Positions 57,936 to 64,000 of a stretch of DNA of 64,000 bases are shown one piece after another. Below the pieces are notes generated by a model, which worked only from the letters and a program-made list of their open reading frames with translations, was not told the DNA's origin and made no database searches. Both the position numbers and the translations under genes were made by a program. The DNA is from Artocarpus heterophyllus (taxonomy: Eukaryota > Streptophyta > Magnoliopsida > Rosales > Moraceae): the NCBI GenBank assembly GCA_025403435.1, contig CM046351.1:23157276-23221275 (forward strand), written 5' to 3'. The first letter of the stretch is position 1; every line of letters starts with the position of its first letter.

Positions 57936-60045
57936 AATTCTAAAATTCTATTCACCCTTTCAACTACACCATTTTTGTTGTATTATTCTTGGAATGGTAT
58001 TCTTCATTTTGATTCCATTTTCTACGTAGTACCACTTGAAATCTTAATTTATGTATTTTCCCTCGTTATCAGACTAAAAGCATTTCACTTTCAAATCTAT
58101 CTCGTTTTCAATCACTGCTCTCCATCGCTTGAAACCATCAAAGATATTAGATTTATTTTTGAGAAAGTAAATCCATACCTTCCTGCTTAAGTCATAATAA
58201 ATGTCACATAATAGCTAGAATCTTCAAAGGAAGTAATAATTGAAGGCCCCCACACATCTGTATAAACCAATTCCAGCTTCTTTGTTTTTGGCTCCCTACC
58301 TACTTCGAAAAAACTCACCCTTTTTTCTATTTGCCAAAAATATATCCTTCACATAAGCTGTGATCAACAGTCTTCAATCCTGGTAGTTTTCCTCTAGAAT
58401 GAAGCACCTTCATTCCCGTCTCACTTATATGCCTGAGCCTATTATGCCATAGCTTAGAATTAATAGCAGAATTAGCAACTGCTATGGTATTCCTGCAATT
58501 GGAGTTAATATAAAAGGTTCCATTCTTACTTCTTTGAGATACAACAGGAACCTTCTTACTTCTTTGAGATACAACCATGGCACCCTTTGTTACTTTCCAC
58601 TCGCCATTATTAAGGGGGCATTTGGTATCAGTAATCTTGAGGTGAGAATAGGAATCTTACATATTCTCATGCTTGGTATGCAGTAATCTGAGTTTTAGAT
58701 TCTTGGGAAACTTATTCCTATGGGATTCAAATTACTCCAAAATGGGGTAATATGAATCCCACCCAACAAGATGATATTCATATTCTTGGGAATCTCAAAA
58801 CTATAGAAATCTCACATTTTTTCCATGATGATAATGATGAAGATAATAATTATATCATTATTAAATTATTACAATAATAATATTATTATAATTAATATTT
58901 TTATACAATATAAATATAAAACTATATCAATATAAAATAATAATTTGATAATAATGATAATAATTATATTAACAACAATAATAAAAATATATAATATATT
59001 ACATATACAATATCTAAATATAATATGTGTTTTTATTAATTAATATTATAATATAATATATATAAATACTATAATAATAAAATAAAATAATTTCATACTA
59101 TTATTATAAATTAATATTAATTTATGATATAGATATAAATATTATATCAATATGAAATTATAATTTAATAATAAGGATAATAATAACATTAATAATAAAA
59201 ACATCATAATATAATATCAATATGAATAGTATAATATTAATATTCATAATAATATCAATACTAAATTGTATAAATACTATTATAATAATTATAAATATAA
59301 AATATAACTAAATATGTTTAATATTTTTTATAATAATATTTTTATTTAATGTTAATATTAATATAAATAATAATATATTATTAAAAATTATATTGTTATT
59401 ATTATTTATATTCATATCAATATATTATATATTATAGACAATATTTTAATATCAATATATTGTTAAATAATAATTCTATGATTATTATAAATTAATATTT
59501 TTATCTAATATAAAGAAATTATTATATTAATATAAAATAATAATTATTTAATAATAATGATGATAATAATATTAATATTCATAATAATATTAATGTTAAA
59601 TTATATATAATATTATTTTATTATTTATATTTATATTATTATTTAATATTAATACTAATATATTATATTGATACATTTAATGTTAATACTATAAATTATT
59701 TTGTCAATTATACAAGATTCTTAAGTACAACCAAACACAGTAATGTATTATTCCTAGAAATCTAATAGAAGATTCTTATGTACAACCAAACGTGATAATT
59801 TTGATTCCTAGGAATTATATTCCCTACAATTATTTTTCTAGGTATATGATTCTTACTGATTACTGCATACCAAATGCCCTCTAAAGGTCACATGTGCCCT
59901 TCATCATCAGGTTGCCGTACAGAGATTACATTGCGAATTAGAAGCACATCACCGCTATTATCATTACCCTTGTTAGAGTTCCTGTCGAAATTCTTGCATA
60001 CATAATAAAGTAAAACTTGTGATCAATATAAATTATTATCTTTAC
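57936..60045 (-). mobile_element. Ty1/copia pol remnant (copy 3)
   Basis: Third copy of the family at 2160 and 12480. Gag-pre-integrase at 58327-58578 (WHNRLRHISETGMKVL, then CEGYIFGK), with a 30-bp in-frame tandem repeat encoding VVSQRSK twice. Integrase continues to 57936, where LTR-X begins. The upstream gag part lies at 59882-60045. An AT-rich PIF/Harbinger-like element splits it at 58614-59881. The right end joins prenyltransferase exon 9 sequence at the same point as in the other copies. Confidence 0.78.
58614..59881. mobile_element. 1.27-kb AT-rich PIF/Harbinger-like non-autonomous element
   Basis: Terminal inverted repeats GGGGGCATTTGGTATCAGTA and GAGGGCATTTGGTATGCAGTA (reverse of the right end) are flanked by TAA (58611-58613 and 59882-59884). 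The empty site is visible in the related copia remnant near 14228. The interior (about 58850-59700) is almost only A and T, with repeated AATATTA/TAATAAT units, and encodes nothing. Confidence 0.8.
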
Positions 60046-60093
60046 TCTCTAGGACAACATGTACGTGAGTCGAATGTGTATATTTGTAATTAG

Positions 60094-63003
60094 CTTGCCA
60101 TAATTTGCAATGTTCTTTTTGGCCTAAAAGAAAACAAGAAAAGAAATTGTAAAAGAGTTTTTGTTGTATTTTTTCTTGATTAATATATATGACAAACTAG
60201 AAAAAATAGCAAGAAAAGGTGAAGATTGAGTGAGCATGCAACATTAAGTTACGTTTGGAAACCTGTAAAAAAGTAAATGAAAGAATTTATTTCTTACTTC
60301 TTAGTCTACACATAATAAAGGACCAATTGAAGTGGAAAAAAAAATTTGATGGATTCTTTTTTTTTAAGTGACTGTGATTTCTTTTTTTTTAACTTTTTTT
60401 CCCTGTTTATTTTTGCATAGTTAGTTAATAATTTACTCATTTAAATTTCTAATTTTATCTGATTTAGTAATAGAGACTTGGTTTTTTAGTTGAGTGACCG
60501 GATCAATGAGTGACAAGATATGAACTAAAACGCAAAGGGAAAAATTAGTAAGCATTCTTAAAATTTTCAAACCGTTTGGATATTTATATAAACAACTAAT
60601 CTCTCTCCGAAAAAAATAAAAAATAATAAACTAAAATTATTATATGTAACCTTTGAAAACGATGAGCTAAAATTACTTCGGCATGTAAATGGAAGCCGTT
60701 AGAGCACCAACATAATTTACCATTAGAATTCCTATGCCAAGGATTACCATATGTTCAAATGTTGCCGCAAATAATCAAATGCCATGCCTATGACTGAATA
60801 TAGTTTGTCATAGTTTAAAAATATATGAATATACTATCTAAAACACAATTTTTAAAGTTTAGTGAAAACTCAATTCAAAAATACAAAGTGATCGATATCG
60901 AAAATTTTGAGAATTTGAGCTCAACAAATACAATGACAAATATAAATAGCACCTTCTAAATCTGAAATATCTTTTATAATGTTAGTAACCACAAAATATA
61001 ATGTGTTGAAGGTACGTAATGATAAAAACATTTGGGGGGCTGCATCGCAAAACGAAACACTATCTTTAGATCTCTAAAAAATTAAGTTGCATAAATATGC
61101 ATGAGCTGAAATATCAAAAGTTATACTTGTAGGGGTTTTTTTTTAATTCAAACATGTAGGGCGGTTATAATATAAAATTGTGCAGTCAAATAATTACTTT
61201 TAGTTTTTCTATAGAGGAAATGTTGAGCGTTACTTATAGAAGCTTCATAGGTTTTATAGGACATCATGTCTCCTAGACCATGAAAATTTCAATGTTGTAA
61301 TTAAGAAATCTTGCTCAATATCAAGCCTATATGCGTCATGCTCAATTGCTACAAAAGAATTACCGTCAACTAATTAAAAAAAAATTATCGTCAAGATTAA
61401 ATGTTGAATTTAAATTATATCCCAAATATATAGAAATGTCAAGCTACAAACGATGGCGCAACGTGACTGAATTGATTATGTGTAATATTCTCCCTCATAA
61501 TCACGGCAAAAGTGGAATTTGAACTATATTACAAATCTATAGAAATGTCTTGCTACTGACTAAGACGTGAGTTGACTGAATTGGTTGTAGATAATGAATT
61601 AAGAATGAATAAATTCTAAGCTACTAATCATGCATATTTACGTCTTAAACAAGGCCCAACTAGTTATGTGACGTTTGGATTACGATTCGAACTTTCAGCT
61701 TAAATTGCAAATCCAGTTTAAAGCATTAAGTCAAACATCGCATTAAGCTTCAAACAAATTTCTGAACAGCCATAAGTGAGAGACAAATTCAATCAGAGCG
61801 TTCTCAAAAATTGTTAATATATATCAATAGATGAAGAAAGAAGGCCATTGACATAGAGTAATAACTCAAAAGCGAAAAACAAAAACATAAGGTGAAACAA
61901 ATCCAACACCAGATCAACAATCAACAAGAATTTCTAAGAAATGATACCGAAGACCAAAGCTTAAGCAAGCTATCCAAAATATCAACCCATGATATATATC
62001 TGAATAATTATATTTTGAGAGTTCAGTCATGTTATACTAATAAAATCAACTTTTAGTTAAGATAATTAGCGGAGAGATAATTTTAAGTAGAAATATTAAG
62101 ACATGAAAAAAAAAATGTTACACGCACCTCCACCAGAACGAAGTCCAAGTGAAGCCATGGTGGCCTCAAGTACACCCACATATAGTAATAATGGTGCTCT
62201 GCATAAGTTGTATTTATTGCACAAATCATCATTCTTTCCCTCAAGAAAGATATATATAATACCACCATTTTCCCTTGACTATAAAATAGAGAAAATCCAA
62301 AAAAATTAACTAAATTCCACACTTGTTCCAATGCCTTTTATAATTCATGAACTAATAGTCCTCCTCTTTTTAGGCTCTACAAACATGATTCTCTAAGTAT
62401 TTCAAAAAGGGATATCCTCCTTTATCTCAGCCATTTTAAATGAATTATTAAGTAATTTAATTTTAATGTTTTTTAGGGAAAATTAAAATGGGAAATCAAA
62501 ACACCCATTTTTTTATTTAAAATTTATTTAAAAATCTAAACAAATTGCATTACCAAAATGAAAATCATTAGAATACGTCTCGAGAGAAAAACAGTTTTAA
62601 CTCCATAACTTAGCCATTCTAAATATATTTAATTTATAGTCTTCATTTTAAATTTTTTAAATAAATTTCAACATTTTTTAATTTTTTAAAAGAAAATCAA
62701 AATAGCATACAACAACACACAAAAATATATTACAAATAAATGAAGGTAAAGATATTACTTTGAAAGTATTTTCCCATTGTTTGATGCTCTGAATTTTTCT
62801 AATATCAAAACGTGTTGATATATATATATATATATATAAAGTGGCATATATATACATATATATAAAGTGGCATACCTATAAATATCGATGTCAAAATATT
62901 ATTAATGCCATGACTATAAGCATGTATAAAAATCATAGTAATTAGTTCCAAGAATGCCTTAAACAGTAGAGACCATTTAAACACATTTAAATAGAGAGAA
63001 TCA
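60094..63003 (-). pseudogene. Decayed UbiA prenyltransferase gene (exons 3, 5-9)
   Basis: Exon remnants in gene order: exon 3 62876-63003 (KWSLLFKAF; prenyl-diphosphate motif destroyed by a deletion), exon 5 62128-62198 (same length as the intact exon but with compensating +1/-1 shifts and a stop between), exon 6 60945-61039 (KDISDLEGA, last motif Asp lost), exon 7 60677-60787 (GILMVNYVGAL), exon 8 60198-60262, exon 9 60094-60123 (donor GT to CT). Exons 1, 2, 4 and 10 are not found. Intervals between exons are AT-rich and contain nothing else recognisable. Confidence 0.82.
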
Positions 63004-63631
63004 CTGCAAAAAAATAGACTTTTAGTAATAACAATTTTTAGCCAATTTTTAGTCACAATATTTTTTTTTGACTAATTAATTACAAACTTTAGTTTAACTT
63101 TTATTATGGTTAAAACTTTTTAAAATAGAATTTTTAGTCACGAAACAACTAAATAAAAAGCATAATATGAGAATAAAGAGGAAGAACAACTAATATAAAA
63201 AGGAAAAAGAAAAAAACATTTCAACAAAAAAGAATAAAAACATCCTTAATGACAGCTGTAATGAGAGGATCAAGCCGAAACTCGAACCTTGTTTATAGTT
63301 GCAAGTCATGCCTTGTTAAAAACCTACCTGGGCAAAACCCATAGGGAAAAATCCAAGATAGGAGAAAAGATTGCACCGACCTGAACATATCTAATAAGGT
63401 GTTTGGAAGGGTGGTGGGAACCGTTGGTTATAACAATTTTTATTATAGTATGTGAGAGCTTTACACTGTAGCGATTTTTTTATTATTATTGTAACATGTG
63501 AGAGCTTTACATTGTTTATAACTGAAAAAGTGGTGGGAACCACTTTTCCCAAACACAAGGTATGAATTGGAAACTCTTGCTGAAAAAAATTACAAATTAT
63601 AAAATGAAATAATATCCTCCTAACGAATTTG
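63004..63631. other. Spacer between prenyltransferase copies with a small MITE-like element
   Basis: About 63303-63345 contains the AAGTCATGCCTTGTTAAAAACC...GGCAAAACCC stretch related to 17350-17395. A 158-bp segment at 63399-63556 has inverted ends GTGTTTGG/CCAAACAC, AAG on both sides, and the internal pair GTGGTGGGAACC; it looks like a short MITE. No genes. Confidence 0.45.
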
Positions 63632-64000
63632 CTATATGATGAAAGGAAACAAGAGAAACTCTAATATAAGAAGCTTCCAAAGGAATTCATAAAACTTTGT
63701 GCTTGCTTCCTGCGTACATATTATGCAAAACTTAAGTCAATGTCAATAGCTCGTTGCTTACTAGGACAACATGCACTTGAGTCGAATGTACATATGTTAT
63801 AATTACTTTGCCATAATTTGCTTTGTCTAACTTTTTGACCTGAAAGAAAACAAGAAAAGTTGAAAAAGAGTTTATAATTTATCATTATTGTTGTTGCTGC
63901 TGCTGTTGTTGTTGTTGTTATTATTGTTATTATTATTATTACTTGATTTATGTATACGAACGTGAAAGAGTAACCATAGAACACAAATTGAGTGAATAGG
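63632..64000 (-). CDS. UbiA prenyltransferase, last three exons (runs off right edge)
   Basis: Exon 8 (63962 to beyond 64000; HSICVLWLLFH, donor GTTCGT), exon 9 (63807-63839; VKKLDKANYGK, donor GTAATT), exon 10 (63632-63709; EASTKFYEFLWKLL, FEF-like LEFLLFPFII, TAG). All visible frames are open, splice sites are present, and exon 9 has the same length as in the intact gene at 7956-12184. Exon 10 is one codon longer. The intron between exons 9 and 8 carries a (GTT)n/(ATT)n run at about 63888-63940. Whether the rest of the gene is intact lies outside the window. Confidence 0.78.

Noticed and set aside
17785..63003. Treating the orphan exon 10 at 17785-17859 and the exon remnants at 60094-63003 as one gene split by 42 kb of transposons
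   Set aside because: The orphan exon is close to the intact gene and belongs to the second duplication copy, while the exons at 60094-63003 are much more decayed and adjoin a different copia family.

Overview
The window is nuclear DNA of a flowering plant, most likely a dicot. It is AT-rich. Genes have many short exons with GT-AG introns. The retroelements are Tekay/Del-type chromoviruses primed from initiator-methionine tRNA, and the DNA transposon is a plant CACTA (En/Spm) element with TNP2, DUF4218 and DUF4216 regions. The one clearly intact host gene is a plastid UbiA aromatic prenyltransferase resembling homogentisate solanesyltransferase (HST). Expansion of HST-derived aromatic prenyltransferases is known from some lineages (Moraceae, Hypericum), but I cannot name the species from sequence alone.

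Left part (1-17905): a cluster of prenyltransferase copies on the minus strand. It holds an inverted two-exon fragment (1469-1879), exon 8-9 fragments (4118-4287 and 14443-14614), an intact 10-exon gene (7956-12184, 404 codons), and a lone last exon (17785-17859). About 6 kb containing a Ty1/copia remnant, an exon 8-9 fragment, an LTR with gag start, and the 3' flank plus last exon occurs twice in direct orientation (about 2107-8095 and 12425-17905, offset about 10 kb).

Middle part (17906-46950): a nest of transposons. A minus-strand copia integrase gene is split by one CACTA element (18316-46569, target duplication CTA). That element is itself split by Gypsy 1 (19965-29011, duplication GTAAC) inside the transposase gene, by Gypsy 2 (32003-42118, 5' LTR shortened) between its two genes, and by a 528-bp foldback CACTA-type MITE (43568-44095, duplication AGA) inside its Ulp1-protease gene. 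Without insertions the CACTA is about 8.5 kb. Most of the premature stops in these elements are of the C-to-T type.

Right part (46951-64000): fragments of another LTR element (LTR-X) in inverted orientation around a truncated Gypsy 3, a second copia remnant carrying an AT-rich PIF/Harbinger-like insertion, a decayed prenyltransferase pseudogene (60094-63003), and the intact-looking last three exons of another prenyltransferase gene running off the right edge (63632-64000). Both Gypsy LTR families carry arrays of a near-palindromic 14-bp motif (TTCGGCAGGCCGAA) spaced about two helical turns apart, which is the most unusual structure I see here.
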